From Parascedosporium putredinis (taxonomy: Eukaryota > Ascomycota > Sordariomycetes > Microascales > Microascaceae): DNA of 64,000 nucleotides. The notes below the pieces were generated by a model. The model did no database searches, was not told the DNA's origin, and saw only the letters and a list, made by a program, of their open reading frames with translations. Where the stretch lies: positions 248,001-312,000 of the forward strand of contig CASHTG010000015.1 of assembly GCA_949357655.1 (NCBI GenBank), written 5' to 3'. Below, one piece after another: positions 1 to 12,651 of the stretch. The translations under genes and the position numbers were made by a program. How positions within the stretch are numbered: position 1 is the stretch's first letter; each line of letters starts with the position of its first letter.

Positions 1-2508
1 GGTGGCGCGGTGGAAGTAGATGGCGGCGTCGGAGAACTCGCCTGCCTGGTACTTGAGGACCGCCAGGTCTGCCATGCACGACTGGATCGAGTGCGTGTGG
101 TTCGCGACGGTGTAGTGCCGCAGCGCCTTATCCGTCAGAGTCTCGTAGAGGCGGTAGAAATCTTCCTTGCTCGAGAGCGCCGTGTTCAGCAACCGGTCGC
201 CCAAAGTCGTGCTCCAGACCATCTTTTCGCCCTCCGATGACGACTCTTCGCTACCTCCCGACCGGGACGATGGGTCGTCATCATCGTCATCATCGTCGTC
301 CTCGTCCTCCTCCTCGTCGTTAAGACTAACGTCTTCCAGCTTGGAGTAGTCGATGCTATCTGGAAGCGTCGGCACCTCACTCCACCCATCCCGCCAACCC
401 TTGGCACGCCCCAGTTTCTCCAGCACGTTCCGACATAGGCTATACAACTCGGCGCGCCTAGCAGCCAGCTCCTCCAGGCCAGCTTTGAGGAAATGCGCGG
501 TACCGGACGAACCGGGTTCCGAGACGCTGTTGCTCCGCCCGGGGCCGGGAAATACGTTGGGGCTCGGCGGCGGACGCGACCCCGGGGCCATGGCCAGCGA
601 AGAAGTCCTCGCCGGGTGCATCATCGTCTTCGGTTCCGGGATGGAAAGCTTGGGCTCGTGTCCGTCGGGGGTGGCCAAGGTCGAGGGCGGGATCGGGAGG
701 GCTTTCGTGGTTGTCTGCGCGAGCACCTGCTGCGCCACGGAAAAGGCAAACGAGGCAACCGCGTGGTCCACCACGCGGGACAGCGAGGGCGGGAGCTTCT
801 TGGGCGCGGCCGCCTCGGCATCATCGCTCGCCCGGCGGCTCGACTGCATCGCCGCAATAATGTCCTGCTGCATGATCTGGGACGCCACGGGGATGAACTC
901 GAGGGTGCGGCGGCACACCTCGGAGAGCCTGGACAGGTTTTCCGTCTCACTCACGTGCTTCGCCATGGGCGGGATACGGGGATCGACGCCGCGCAGGACG
1001 GATTCCCTCTGTTCGTTGAGCTTGGCCACCAGCTCCTCCCGCGTGGACGAGGCGTTGCCGAGCCGCAGCAGGAGGGAGATTTGGCGGGCAAAGATGTAGC
1101 ACTTGAAGTCAAAAAGCGAGACGTTGTTCGCGAGAATCATGTCGCGGTAGGGTTTCTTGGACGCCATGATGGGAATGTCCTCGAATCCGTCCGCCCTGCT
1201 GCCGGCGTCGTTGGCCTGCAGGTTCACGGTCGTCAGGTCGCCTGTCTCACCGGCAGAGGACTTGATGAGGGCTAGGGCCCGCTCGATGGCGTCTTTCAGG
1301 TCTTGCGTGTACGGCAAGAGGGCCCCGCCGTGGCTCTCGGGCTCGCCCGAGGTAGCCTGCTCGGCAATAACTAGGTCGAGCCCGACGCTGAGCTCGTCGT
1401 AGCCCACCAAGGCGTCCTCAACCAGACCAACGCTCTCGAAGCCGCGGGCCAGACCCTCCTTAAGGATGAAGAAGGTGCAAAAGTTCCAGCCCGGAAGGAT
1501 GCGCTGGGAGTCCTTTTCCTTGATGTCCTCCTCGTAGCGCGAGACGCGCATGTCGAACGAGTTGAGGATGCGGGCCTTGAGCTTGCCCACGAGGTCCTGC
1601 CAAGCAAACTCAACATCCTGCTCCGTCTCCACGTAGCCCGAGGGCACGGCGGGGATGACGCGGGGAGCATATCGTAGGGCACGTCGTTGATGCCGACGCG
1701 AACCTGGGCGACGCGGTCCACCTGGTTCTTGCCCGCAATATTAAAATCGGCCTGCAGCTTTTCCATCAACGTGGACGAGCCGCCCCTCCACCTCGAGCTC
1801 GACTTGGACTCGGACGAGGTGTCGGACCCCTTGCCGCTCGTCCTAGGCTGCGTGGCGGCCACGGTATTGGGGAGCACGACGTGCACCACCATCCAGTCAA
1901 AGGCATCGTGGCCCTCGAACGACGTCTTCTTGCTCGAGCTCTGCGGGAGGGTGTTTTTTTGATCCACTCCCGTATCTCGGCGCGCACCTGGCTCTTGTAG
2001 GAATCGCTGTCGTCGCACCTCACCAGCAGGACCTTGAGGTACGGTGTCCGGCGCAGGCCGGGGATCTGGTGGCGCCGCGCTTTCGCTTGGGGCAGCTGCG
2101 TCGAGGAGGCGGAGGGGGATTCGAACGCGTCGGCGGAGGCGGAGGCGGTCGGCCCGCCGGACACGGCCTGGGTCTGGAAGCCGTCGAGGGTGGTGCTGAC
2201 GCTGGCAGAGCGGCGCGAGGCGGCGGCGTCGACTTGGCTGGGGTCAATCTCCTCGCCGGAGACGACGAGGTCTATGTGGATGGTGTCGATGGAGCGGAGG
2301 TGGCCGGCGTGGGACTGCCAGTGGAGGTTGCGGAGGGGAGACGGGGGATGAGGCCCGGCGCGGCGAGCTTGTAGACATCGTGAGGGTCGAAGAACTCGAC
2401 TGCGGGGAGGTCAATTAGCAGAGTAGCTCGGGCCAAGACGGGACGTTGGCGGCGGAAAAGGATGGAGGGCTTATTACCAGTCACTTTGGAGGTCGAGGAT
2501 TGCTCCAT
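1..2508 (-). CDS. trs130: TRAPPII complex subunit Trs130 (TRAPPC10 homologue), 3' part outside window
   Basis: Large subunit of the TRAPPII tethering and Rab-activating complex, which acts on Ypt31/32-type Rabs at the late Golgi (family knowledge). The start at 2508 opens with MEQSSTSKVT; a 78-bp intron (2400-2477) then joins to VEFFDPHDVYKL, the usual N-terminus of this family. Further family strings are RNLHWQS, YLKVLLVRCDD, VHVVLPNTVAATQPR, DRVAQVRVGINDVPYD and LPGWNFCTFFILKEGLARGF. An Asp/Glu run is coded at about 290-330. The frame is still open at position 1; about 810 codons are present, roughly two thirds of the fungal protein. Three single-base losses are needed to keep one frame: at the G runs (forward strand) 2335-2338 and 1662-1665 and the T run 1957-1963. 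Identity is confident; the frame breaks look like sequence error rather than decay. Confidence 0.9.
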
Positions 2509-4242
2509 GGTTCGTTTGTGGGGAGGCTGTTACCGAGCTCTTTGCATTTCGCCAGGCAAGGGTGGGGAGCTGTCGAACTGGAGATCGAGTTTTGTCGCGG
2601 GGTAACGGTGAGGTATTGGGCGCTTTGAGAGACGGAATTGCTCAAGAAATCATCAAGTCATTAAAAAGAAAAAGCACTGCAAGTCCCGCGGTATTGCTCT
2701 GGGCGTAGCAATCGACGGTCTAGCAAATTGACCCCTTGATGGATGATGGCAGGTGGCTTGAAGCTCCACTGAAATCCATCCCACCAGGGGCGAGGTCGGG
2801 GATACATGACTAATCGTCGACTGAAGCTGGGTTGAGACGGAGCACGGAGCGACGGCGCGGAACGGGGCGGGAGGTGGAGAGTGGATTTTGATTCAGGACG
2901 GCGTCTGTCGACCTTCGGCCATGGAATTTGAAGATGATGTTGCTTTATTGAATTTGACAAAATCCAGTCGTTTAGAAATGTATTTCTATCTATTAAACAA
3001 TACGGAAGCCAGCAGCCTTGAATGTTGAAAAGCATTCACCCTCTGAACAGACAGATGCGAATGACAACGTCTTCCATGAATCCACCCATCGCCAATATAG
3101 CCTCGAAGTCAGAGAGAAGAATAAAAATCCGAGCATCTCCCCTCTATTCCATGAGAAAAGATAGAGGCCAACGAACGCCTTGGATATCCGTACCTTGCCG
3201 CTTGCTTACACGGCCAACAGTATCCATCACTCCTGCAGATGCGTGAGGCCTAATCTCATGTAGGCAGGTCGCTATATTCACGGCCAACGTTGCTTCCATG
3301 GACCAAATTGGGAATATCTAGCCTGATGGCTTCAATCCCAAAAAGAAGGTACGCCTCAATGCACACATGGATGTGGCACAAATTCCTCGCTGTCTACTTC
3401 ATCGATTGATGAGAGCCAGTTATCCTCCCAGCGCATCGACAAAGAAAAGGGCGCGCCACGTTGCTTCAAGTCCTGAGTCGCGCATAAAATCTATACCCCA
3501 AAGCGACAGTAGAAGACCTGACTCACGCCCGTGGCGGCGCTTGGGGAAATCGATCGACTCCTGTTCATCGTGCGAATGGTCTTGACGGCTGGCCAACCCG
3601 GCCCTTCACCGATCAACAGCAAGGCACGACGCCCACCATCGCTCGAGGACGGCTGCATTCATTGATTCATGGATGGATGGATAGATCCATTGTGTTGCTC
3701 AAAGAAAGAAAACAAAGAGTGCTTGGGCACATCGCACCAGGCCTGTGCAGGATATTTTCGCCCCTGCGCTAGCGCTGTCTATCCAGGAACGGAATTGTCG
3801 GCTGCGCGAATGTGGGGGAGCCAAGGTTTTTGAGATGACCCTGTCAATGTCCTTTTCAATAGCTCGACAAGGCCATTGCCAGATAGAGACATATTTTTAT
3901 CCCTAGCCGCACCGACAGCAGCAGCTGAACGACGGAAAAGAAAGGGAAAAGATTATATTATCAGTTGAATGAGGAGAATTCTCTCCGCATAGCTTCCAAG
4001 CGCCATGGGCGCGCGTCGGCGGGGATAATGGCCCCTCTTGCGTAGAATATCATAGTCCGCGTTGCCATGCTTCGTGATATCTTGGATTTCACTCTTTCCT
4101 TCCTTCCGTCTCTCTCTTTCTTCTTTGGGTGCAAGGCAGTTCGCTCGTTTGTAATGCTTTCGTCTTCACCTGTGCGGGCCTAGATAATAACTCCCCGCCC
4201 GACATTCGTTTTCCAACCCGCAACTGCACTTTGAAAAACACA
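2509..4242. other. Divergent intergenic region, TRS130 / secreted protein
   Basis: This interval carries the promoters of the two divergent genes. I found no protein-like reading frame, tRNA or repeat family in it. Pyrimidine-rich stretches (about 4090-4125) precede the start of the rightward gene, as is common in fungal leaders. A short GGAT-type repeat lies near 3670-3680. Confidence 0.6.
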
Positions 4243-5896
4243 ATGGTATCATTGACAGTTTTGGCCCTCGGGCTATCCGCCCTCGTGCACCCAGCCGCCG
4301 GGCGCCGCAGCGGTTGCAAGCCCCGGTCCACAGTCCTAGAGAGCAGCATCAGCACCAGCACCAGCCCAAGCATCAGCATCAGCACCGACACCAGCACCAC
4401 CGCCGATGTAAGCGCCAGCCCTACCCCGAGCGCCGGCCCCGTCACAGTCGTCAACGTAGCCACCAACGGCAACTTCGCCGTGCGCGACGCCACATGGCCC
4501 GGCGGCGTCTTCGGCTTCAACAGCACCGGCCGCGTCGATTTCAACGACAACCACGGCTACCGCCCCGACAACACGGGCGACACCGGCTGTGTCCGGATGG
4601 TGCGGGGCCCCGGCAGCAGCAAGAGGAAGCGGCAGGAGTCCGAGTTCCCGCCGGCGGTCCTGGAGCAGTACATGCGCGACCTCGAGCCCGACACCGTGTA
4701 CACGGTTCGTCTGTTCTACACCGTCAACCAGAACACGGGCGCGGGCGACTGCCGCCTCGACGGCTACTTTGGCGGCGCCCTCTTCGACTCCACCGACGTC
4801 TTCCCCGTGGTGAGCGGCGCGACCGAGGGCGCCACGCCGTGGGTCGAGTTCCTGACGACCACGACCGTCGGCGTCTCGGAAGCGTGGCTCACTTTCGTCG
4901 TCGACTGCGAGGGCAGCGGCCGCGCCGACGTCTTTGTCGACTCGCTCTTCCTCTCCAACCAGGTGACCCCGAGACCATCGACGACGTCATCATCGCCAAC
5001 CCGCCCCCGGCCGACTTCATCGTTCCCACCCCGTGGCGCCCTCGCCTGAACCCACGAGCATCCCCGCGTCCACCGAGGACCCCGTCTTCCCTACGCGGCT
5101 GCCCGAGACACCCCCACCACCGTTATTCCACCCACGACCACGACACAGGACGACGACGACACCCCGTCCCCGACGCAATCGGTCTGGTGTCCCGCCGGCG
5201 CCCCGTCCGCCCCGGGCCAGTGCTACTATGCATCCCCCACCCCCATCGGCTCCACCTGCTGGGTATCGGCCGAGAAGGAGCTCGCCAACTCAGAGACGTA
5301 TGGCGTCTCTAGGGAGCAGTTCCCCAAACAAAACAGCATCATGGACTGCGCGCTCATCTGCAAGCTCACCGAGGACGTGTGCAAGGCGTTCGCCTGGACC
5401 GCCGAGGACGGCTGCATCCTGTCCCCCGTCCGCCTCTTCTATGCCGGCTACACCCGTCTGACGCCTGCCACCCAGTTCTACTGGAACGACTTGGGCTGCG
5501 CCGACTGCCGCATGTGCTCCAACACCCCGCCCTCCTCCACCACCACCACCACCGCCCCGACTCCGAGCTCGACCTGTCCCCTCGTCTACGGCCAGGGCTG
5601 CACGCTCCCCTCGGGCCCCGCCGAGGGCGCCACCTGCGTCGCCAGGGGCTCCGTGACGCGGAGCCCCCTTTGGCGTCGACAAGGCCAAGTACCCCTACCA
5701 GAACAACGCGCTCGAGTGCGCGGCTACCTGCCGGCTCCTGGACAACTGCGGAGCCTTTGCGTTTGACTATGAACGCAGAGCTTGCCAGTTTGTCACCACG
5801 ACGCTGGCGGAAGCGGGCTTTGCGCAGGGCGTCCTTGTGGATCTGGCCTACTGGTATGACAAGGCCTGCTACGATTGCGTCGACTGCCAGCCGTAA
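4243..5896 (+). CDS. Secreted Ser/Thr-rich protein with a carbohydrate-binding-like domain and two Cys-rich (PAN/apple-like) modules
   Basis: The start at 4243 (cacaATGG context) is preferred to the in-frame ATG at 4129 because it begins a clear signal peptide, MVSLTVLALGLSALVHPAAG. A Ser/Thr repeat (AGC-AYC codons, about 4342-4400) follows, then a beta-rich domain of roughly 170 residues starting VVNVATNGNF that resembles CenC-type sugar-binding modules, with a KRKR site (about residue 127) that could be cut by a Kex2-type protease. A Pro/Thr-rich linker leads to two Cys-rich modules beginning WCPAGAP and CPLVYGQGC, with CALICKLTEDVCKAFAW and CAATCRLLDNCGAFAFDY, spacing typical of PAN/apple-like folds. 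The end is CYDCVDCQP. Frame changes occur at C runs 4967-4970, 5029-5032, 5111-5115 and 5664-5668 (the last needs +2 or -1). About 552 residues. A wall or extracellular matrix role is inference. Confidence 0.75.
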
Positions 5897-6792
5897 ACCC
5901 GAGGTTTTTCAGTCATTGAGGTGCCTCATCCTCCTGAATTTTCCCCTTCTCGACGCTCTTCTCTCTCTGCGTCATTCCCTTCCTCTCGATTAGATGATAT
6001 CAAGGGCTCCGCTTACGCCTTGAGATGAGATGGCTCTGCATATTCTCTGGTGCTATTACTCGTACATATAAAGAAAGTAAACTAGCATATAATACCTCTA
6101 TACACCGATATAATTAATGACCATTGATATATGATATCGGGCGCAACCTTTGTGATTTCTATAGAGACGTGAGACATAATAATCTTTATACATAAAGCTC
6201 GGGGCACTAATGTAAGCATGGGATAAATGGTCGAGTCCACGCACCTTGGCCTCGAGTCTCTTCCCTGAGTAACAAAGCCTTGGTCAGAAAAGAAAGATAC
6301 AAAGATGAATGAGAACGGCGTGCGGGACGTTGAAATTCAACCAAAGCTACTCTATCCTAGAAATATACACAAGGAAAGAGCTCGCCCTGACAACGTGCAA
6401 ATCCCAAGCGCGCAACTCGTCGGTTTGCTGGATGCCCCACTAACCAACTAATCAACCCCGCCCTCAGTCCGTTCGAGAAAGAAGGTGCAAGCCTAGCTTG
6501 ATACAGCTACAGCAAATCTCGCCTCCCGCTTGTGTTTCCCCACCTTCGACGTGTTGTCTCATGCCCCGCCATGGATGACGAGCTCAAGCTCCATTTATCA
6601 GATGCGACGCCTCCTCGGCGGGAAAAAAAGGCCATCTTGACTCTAAAGCCCCTCCAGAAATTACACTCCTCCTAAACCAGGTTTCCTGACGTATTTTTGC
6701 TCACTCTCGAAATCGAACTTGTCTGCTTTTCCTTCTTCCCATTTCTTTCTTGTCGAAGACCAAGGGGCGCAAAAGAACTAAGCGCACGCAAG
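5897..6792 (+). other. Intergenic region upstream of MRI1
   Basis: Contains the 3' region of the secreted-protein gene, an AT-rich part (about 6050-6200) and the MRI1 promoter. No supported gene or repeat was seen. Confidence 0.6.
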
Positions 6793-7851
6793 ATGGCAAC
6801 CCTCGAGGCGATCCAGTACGAGCCCGGAAAGCTCAAGGTCCTCGACCAACTTCAGTTACCGCATACCTTTCAGTACGATGTCGTCGCCACCTGCGAGGAT
6901 GCCTTTGACTGCATCCGTTCTATGCGCGTGAGGGGTGAGACTTCTTTTCTTTCCCCTCAACACCAAGTTCGCAAGAATAGTGATGAGGAGGGCGAAATAA
7001 AACAAGGATGACCACTAATGCGCTCTTTACCCAGGTGCCCCCGCCATTGCCATCGTCGCCGTTCTCGGTCTCGCCGTTGAGCTACAAAACGGCCAATTCA
7101 GTACGTTTCTGATTCTCCTCTTCCCTTTCCCTACCCTTCCTTCCCCAGCGGCCCCAACCTCTAACCCAAACAAACAACTACGCAGAGGCCAGCACCGCCG
7201 ACGACATCATCGCCCACATCGACGCCCGCCTCGACTACCTCAAGGAAAGCCGCCCCACCGCCGTCGACCTCGGCAACTCCGTAACCCTCCTCAAGAAGCT
7301 CGTGCGCGGCACCCGCGAGTTCAACCCCGCCAGCACCGTCGACGACATCGTCAAGGCCTACGTCGCCGGCGCCGAAGAGTACATGAAGCGCGACCTGCAC
7401 ACCAACGTCTCCATTGGCGAGAACGGCGCCAACTGGCTACGCGAAGTCGCCGGCGCCAGCCCGGAACGGCCCGTCTCCGTGCTCACGCACTGCAACACGG
7501 GGTCCCTCGCCACCTCGGGCCACGGCACCGCGCTCGGCATCATTCGCAGCCTGCACAGCGCGCACCTCCTCGAGCACGCCTTTTGCACCGAGACGAGGCC
7601 CTACAACCAGGGCAGCCGGCTCACGGCCTTTGAGCTCGTGCACGAGGGGATCCCCAGCACCCTCATCACCGACTCGATGGCGGGCGCGCTCTTCGCCACC
7701 AAGAAGGCGCAGCGCAACATTGCCGCCGTCATCGTCGGCGCGGACAGGGTGGTGGCCAACGGTGACACGGCCAACAAGATTGGGACGTACCAGCTCGCCG
7801 TCCTCGCGCGGCACCACGGCATCAAGTTCATGGTCGCGGCCCCCGCACGAG

Positions 7852-7886
<35 letters not shown>

Positions 7887-8146
7887 ACATCGAGGAGCGC
7901 AAGAGGGAGGAGCTCACACAGGTTACTGGCCCCGTGGTGGCACAGGACGGCGCGGTGGACACGACCAAGGTGGCACGGATCGCGACGGCAGATCAGAGGA
8001 TCGATGTGTGGAATCCCGCATTTGACGTGACACCTCACGACCTCATCGACGCCATCGTCACCGAGGCTGGTGTCGTTGTCAAGAATGCAGAGGGCCAGTT
8101 TGACTTGGCTAGTATCAAGAGCGAGAGCGATGCGGCCAAGGCGTAA
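6793..8146 (+). CDS. mri1: Methylthioribose-1-phosphate isomerase (Mri1)
   Basis: Converts 5-methylthioribose 1-phosphate to 5-methylthioribulose 1-phosphate in the cytosolic/nuclear methionine salvage pathway. It belongs to the eIF2B alpha/beta/delta-MtnA family. Seen: RGAPAIAIVAVLGLAVEL, THCNTGSLATSGHGTALG (the Cys is the catalytic one in the family), ETRPYNQGSRLTAFEL, DSMAGALFATK and VGADRVVANGDTANKIGTYQ (the Asp is the catalytic acid). Three exons; introns 6935-7034 and 7101-7185, both GT-AG and both restoring the GAPAIA and QFKASTAD junctions. A single C is missing in the C run 7840-7844; correcting it joins MVAAP to RTSIDLDTATGAD and on to the stop at 8144-8146. About 389 residues, normal for the family. 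Confidence 0.95.
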
Positions 8147-8397
8147 AAATTACAAGACGGATGATGAAGGTGGAAAGGTGGGGGTGAATACAATGTCCGG
8201 CAAGAAAGAAGTACGACGGATAGTACCGACGTAGAGGGGCAAAACAAAGAAGCTCATGATTAATTCGATGAATGAAAAGATAACGCATGCAAATCCATTC
8301 CCATCTATCAAAAGGAAGACAGATAAATTACGATCCCGGCTCCAATAGAAATAAGACGAAAACAAGAGAAAGCCCTCTTCGCTCAAGCACAAAACAA

Positions 8398-9734
8398 CTA
8401 CTTCCTCAGCGCATGCAGGATGAGGCGCTTAAACCCGTCTACCGCCGTCTCTAGGTCGCCCACCGTCAAGCTCTCGGTAGGTCCATGAGCCACGAGGATA
8501 GACCCGGGGCCGTAGAGGTACCGCGTGTAGTCGCCCTTGAGGTTAGGCATGTCGGTGCCGTAACTCTCCACCGTCGTCTCGAAGCCTGTCAACGTTGCGG
8601 GCGCGTGTCAGTTCACCTCATCTCCTGTCTACCCTTTTTCGTATCTATTTCGTGTAGGAGGAGGGAAGGTAACTTACCCGGAGCAGTACAATCACTCTCG
8701 ACGACGCCGTAAGCATGCGTATACTCGAGCGTAAAAGCCTCGGGATCAATCCCCGCCAAAATCCCACGAATCCGCTCCGCAACAATCAACCCACCTTCGT
8801 CCTCGGGCCCAATCGCCACGCGCACCGCAAGATCGGCTTTCGCATGCTCGGGAATCACGTTAATGGCCACCCCGCCGTAGAAACGCCCAATATTCACCGT
8901 CGTGTTGCCGAACCGATCGCTGCTGCCCAGGTCCGTCGTCGCGAGCGCGTACATGGCGCGCACGAGCAGCTCGTTGGCCGACTTGCCCAGCCACGGATAC
9001 CCCGAGTGGCCCGCGACCCCGCGCGCCTCGACGGAGCAAAACAGCCCGCCCTTGTGCCCGCACGCCAGCTTATTCTGCGTCGGCTCGCCAAAGATGACGG
9101 CCTCGAACCCGCCCAGCGCCCGCCTCTCCGCGCTCTCCGAGAAGAACCGCATCCCGTCCCCGGGGCCTTCCTCGCCCACGACGAAGAGCAGCGCCACGTC
9201 CGCCTCGTCCACGGCCCCGCCGTCCAGCAGGCTCTGCACCGCCACGATCTGCGCTGCTACGCTGCCCTTGGCATCTACGGATCCGCGCCCGCGAATCACG
9301 GTCTCGGCCGTCGGGTGCTCGTCGGAGATGGCGTACGGGATGTGCGGCGGTACGGCGTCGATGTGCGAGCTGACGATGACGCGCGGCTGCGGGCGGCCGG
9401 TTTTTCCCGGCCACGCGATAATGTTGAAGCGCGCTTCGCCTGCGCCCGGCGAGCGAACCGGCATGTGCTGGCGCTGGACCGTGTATCCCCGAGCTTCTAG
9501 GTAATCTGCGAGCCAGTCGCCCACGTGCGTTTCGTAGAGCGTCTCGGACTCGATCTCGACGAGCGAGCGGTGCAGGGCGAGGAGCTCGTCCCGCATCGTG
9601 CTGGAATACGGGGCTTCGGGGGACACATCTGGCGTTCGGTCCTGGGCGACTAGTGGTACCTGGGGATACTCCGCGTCCAAGGTGGCGGAGGCGGCGCCGA
9701 GCAGGGTGAGAAGTGAGAGGGGAAGTGCCCGCAT
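8398..9734 (-). CDS. Secreted M20-family metallopeptidase (ArgE/DapE/ACY1-type carboxypeptidase)
   Basis: Zinc-dependent exopeptidase or amide hydrolase. The start at 9734 is chosen over the longer in-frame start at 9788 because it gives a signal peptide, MRALPLSLLTLLGAASA. Metal and catalytic residues are visible: His124 and Asp126 (SSHIDAVPP), Asp154 (GRGSVDAKGS), Glu188-Glu189 (VVGEEGPGDG), Glu217 (FGEPTQNK) and a late His (GPGSILVAHGPTES). The dimerisation-domain string GVAGHSGYPWLGKSAN is present. One intron, 8586-8677, joins CTAPG to FETTVESYGTD. The total is 414 residues and no frame correction is needed. It resembles the fungal secreted M20A carboxypeptidases; the substrate cannot be told from sequence. 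The gene converges on MRI1 with a 251-bp gap. Confidence 0.9.
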
Positions 9735-10255
9735 TGTCCCTAATTTTGGCTTTCCTTTCCCTTTTATTTTTTCAACTTTAATTCTCACTGTCCCCTTTCT
9801 TGATATTGCCGATTTCCTTTTTCTCCTTAACTTTTTCTTCGAAAGAGCCTGAAATTGGCTCGTGGTTGCTTAGGAGGCAGGAAGGAACATTGAGGTCTCA
9901 AAATGACGAACAAAGGCGCAATCGGCTGTCAACGGTATTATTTCTCTCAATGCTTTTGCTTGCGTCGGCCTAACATTTTACCGAGGACGCGCCGGCCAAC
10001 CTCGACCCATTCGTGATCGTCGTGTAAGTCAAATTCGAATAATGGCGTATTGTTTCTTAACGAAACAGCACGTAATAGATGCGGATTCCGGAAAGGTTTG
10101 TAATAAAACAACGAAAGTGAATGTAGATGCTTCGTCGGTGTTCAATGCGATATAATGTCATGTCTTCTTTGTCCAACATCCAACATCTCTATCCTCAACC
10201 AGGCCCGTCCCGGCAGCCACCCATCCATTCTCCCCACTCCCCAATAAACCACTTG
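9735..10255 (-). other. Intergenic region: M20 promoter and MFS 3' end
   Basis: Holds the promoter and leader of the M20 peptidase gene (T/C-rich on the forward strand near 9750-9840) and the 3' region of the MFS gene. No supported gene. Confidence 0.6.
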
Positions 10256-12326
10256 TCACGCCCGAGTCCTTCCCTCGTCAGTGTTTCTCTTCTCTTTAAG
10301 ACTCCTCCACTCCACCAACATGGCCCCCAGCATGCTCACGCTCGCGGCCGCCGCGCTCACCACCATCGCCTTCACAATCGCCTCATTATACGCCTCGCCT
10401 AGTCTCCCCAGCGCCTCCCCGAAACAGCCTCCGGATCCTCGTCGCCCCCGTGCCGAGGACGACGCCAACATCCAGTTCCGGGAGGGTTTCCGCACCTTGG
10501 CCGCCAGGAGCGAGGTAAAGATGGCCTGGCCCGCCGACACGGCGATTCCCCGCCTAGAGTCTGCAGAAAAACCACAATGGCCGTCCCCGTAGGCACGTCG
10601 GCCAGAGGGAGGACGGCCTGCACCGCCACGAGCGGCTGCTGGAGACCCAGACCTACTCCTGTGCCTGCCAGAAGCTGATAGCCTATCCATTGCACCGGCG
10701 GCGTGTCAGGCTTGAAGGTGGAGATGAGCCCGTAGCCCAGCGCCATGGCCAGAGAGCCCGAAAGCATGAAGGGTGCGTAATAGCCCCATCTGGTGACGAG
10801 CCATCCGGCCCCCAGCGAGAATACCACGACGGCGATGAGCAATGGCAAGTTATAGAGACCGGAAGAAACGGCCGAGGCACCCTTGACGGCCTGGAACCAT
10901 AGCGGCAGAAAATAGACGGAAAGAAGGAAGGCCGCACCCAGGTGGAAGTTGTAGAGCGCGGAAGAGTAAACGTTTCGCTGTCGGAATATGCGCGGGGTAC
11001 GGTGGCGGCGTCTCCGAGTTGTATTTGGGCTCCCACAAAGACGGCGAAGAGCACCACTGCGGCGACGAAAAGTACAGGTACCAAGGGCTCGTTCAAGTGT
11101 TGACTCGCCGTTGCCATCTGGAGACCTAGGAGGAGGGCAATAATGCACGGCGTAAATGTCAGCGTGCCGATAGGATCCATTTGCCTGACCATTTGGCCCC
11201 ATGTCAACGGAGCTTCTGGCTGCTGCCGTTTTGGCTCATTGAAAGAGACGAGGATGGTAATGATGGTGATAATGCCCTACGAGATCCTCATAGAAGGGTG
11301 CGATTAGTACAAAGTTACATCTTTTACAATCTTTGACGAGTATTACGAAAACTCACGACTGGAATATTGATGAGGAAGCACCACCTCCAACCGATACCAT
11401 CGGTCATTAGTCCTCCTAGAAGTGGACCTGCGACATTCGATACACCCCATATGCTACCTTTTGCTCTCACCAACTTCCCCGTCAGCCATCGACCTTGAAA
11501 TAGGGTACAAGCAAAAAGAAAAAAGGGATCAAGGGGAAGACACTCACTGACTGCCCCGGTATACAATGGCCTCTTCTCTAGCGGCACGGTATACGCCAAG
11601 ATCGTAAACGCCCCGGTAAAGATCCCCGCGCCGCCTACCCCCGCCACCGCCCGTCCCAGGATGAAGGCGAGGCTAGTCGGCGCGACCCCGCAAATGAGGC
11701 TCCCAAGCTCGAAGATGGCTACGGCGGAAATAAACACCGTCTTCATGTTCCAAAAGGTGTAAAACTTGCCAAAGAGGAGCTGGAGGGAGGCCGTGGTGAG
11801 TAGGTACGCGCTGCCGTACCAACCCACGTGGTCGAGGCGGGAGAACTCGTCCGTTATGGTGGGGATGGCTGTCGCGATGACATTGTTGTCTATAGGCAAG
11901 GAGTAACAGAGTTAGTAATGAGCGTGTATACCCCGTTGTTTCGGGGAGAAGATAGGATGGTAAGGTGGAGCTGGATTGGATTACCGAGTGACATGACCAG
12001 AATGCTAAGACACAGGGCAAGAACAATAAAGGCAAGAGCCGCCCCTGTCGGCATGTCGTTCGCCCCTTCGCCATCTCGCAAAGATAAATTGGAGTCTTGG
12101 TGTAATATGCTCCTCGTGGATCCCCCAACGTGGATATATCCCCCTTCTCCTCCCCGCCGCTAGAACCCGTGGTGATCCCGGACGCTTCCGACCCTCTTCG
12201 CAAGCCCGGTTGTCGGGACCCCGTGTCGGAAGTCTCTAAGGACCGTGAGCGGATTGGAATCTCCCTCCATCGAACCTTTTGAAAAAGGACACCCAGGGGA
12301 AGCCTTCGTTGCTGTTCACCAGCCAT
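10256..12326 (-). CDS. MFS multidrug/toxin exporter, 14-helix (DHA2) type
   Basis: Plasma-membrane proton antiporter of the azole/mycotoxin efflux type (inference from family). Order: cytosolic N-terminus; helix 1 (LAFIVLALCLSILVMSL); DNNVIATAIPTITDEF; HVGWYGSAYLLT; ELGSLICGVAP; GRAVAGVGGAGIFTGAF, which is motif C-like and typical of antiporters; WGVSNVAGPLLGG; WRWCFLINIP; then the C-terminal half ending LGAMLVEWRSLKEKR. Four exons with introns 11890-11984, 11458-11547 and 11277-11356. Frame losses lie at 12063-12066, 10994-10997 and 10548-10551 (all four-base C or G runs). The stop is TGA at 10256-10258. About 602 residues. The start at 12326 (MAGEQQRRLP) is the least certain part; the first helix only needs the ATG near 12055. 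Confidence 0.85.
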
Positions 12327-12651
12327 GTTGTGAAGCTGGATCGTTAGGGCAGATGCGGCGACTTGTCGTTTCGAGATCCAGTCCTCCTTTGACCCTTTTA
12401 TCCTTTCTTTCTTCCTGCTTACTTGCTCCCTATGTACCCGATTTCGTGAGAATAGAAACGGAAATCTAAAAACCCCATGGCCCATCCCAACCTTGCACAA
12501 TATTCTGGCGATGGGCCGTGATACTTAAATACGCCGCCCGTCTCTTATCAAAGTGCCCCCCGCCCCCGACCCAACGCCGAGAGCCCCTCTCCATCCCACC
12601 GGTTGCCCTCGTGGAATCTTACACCGACCACAGACAGGCTCTCGTCCCTCT

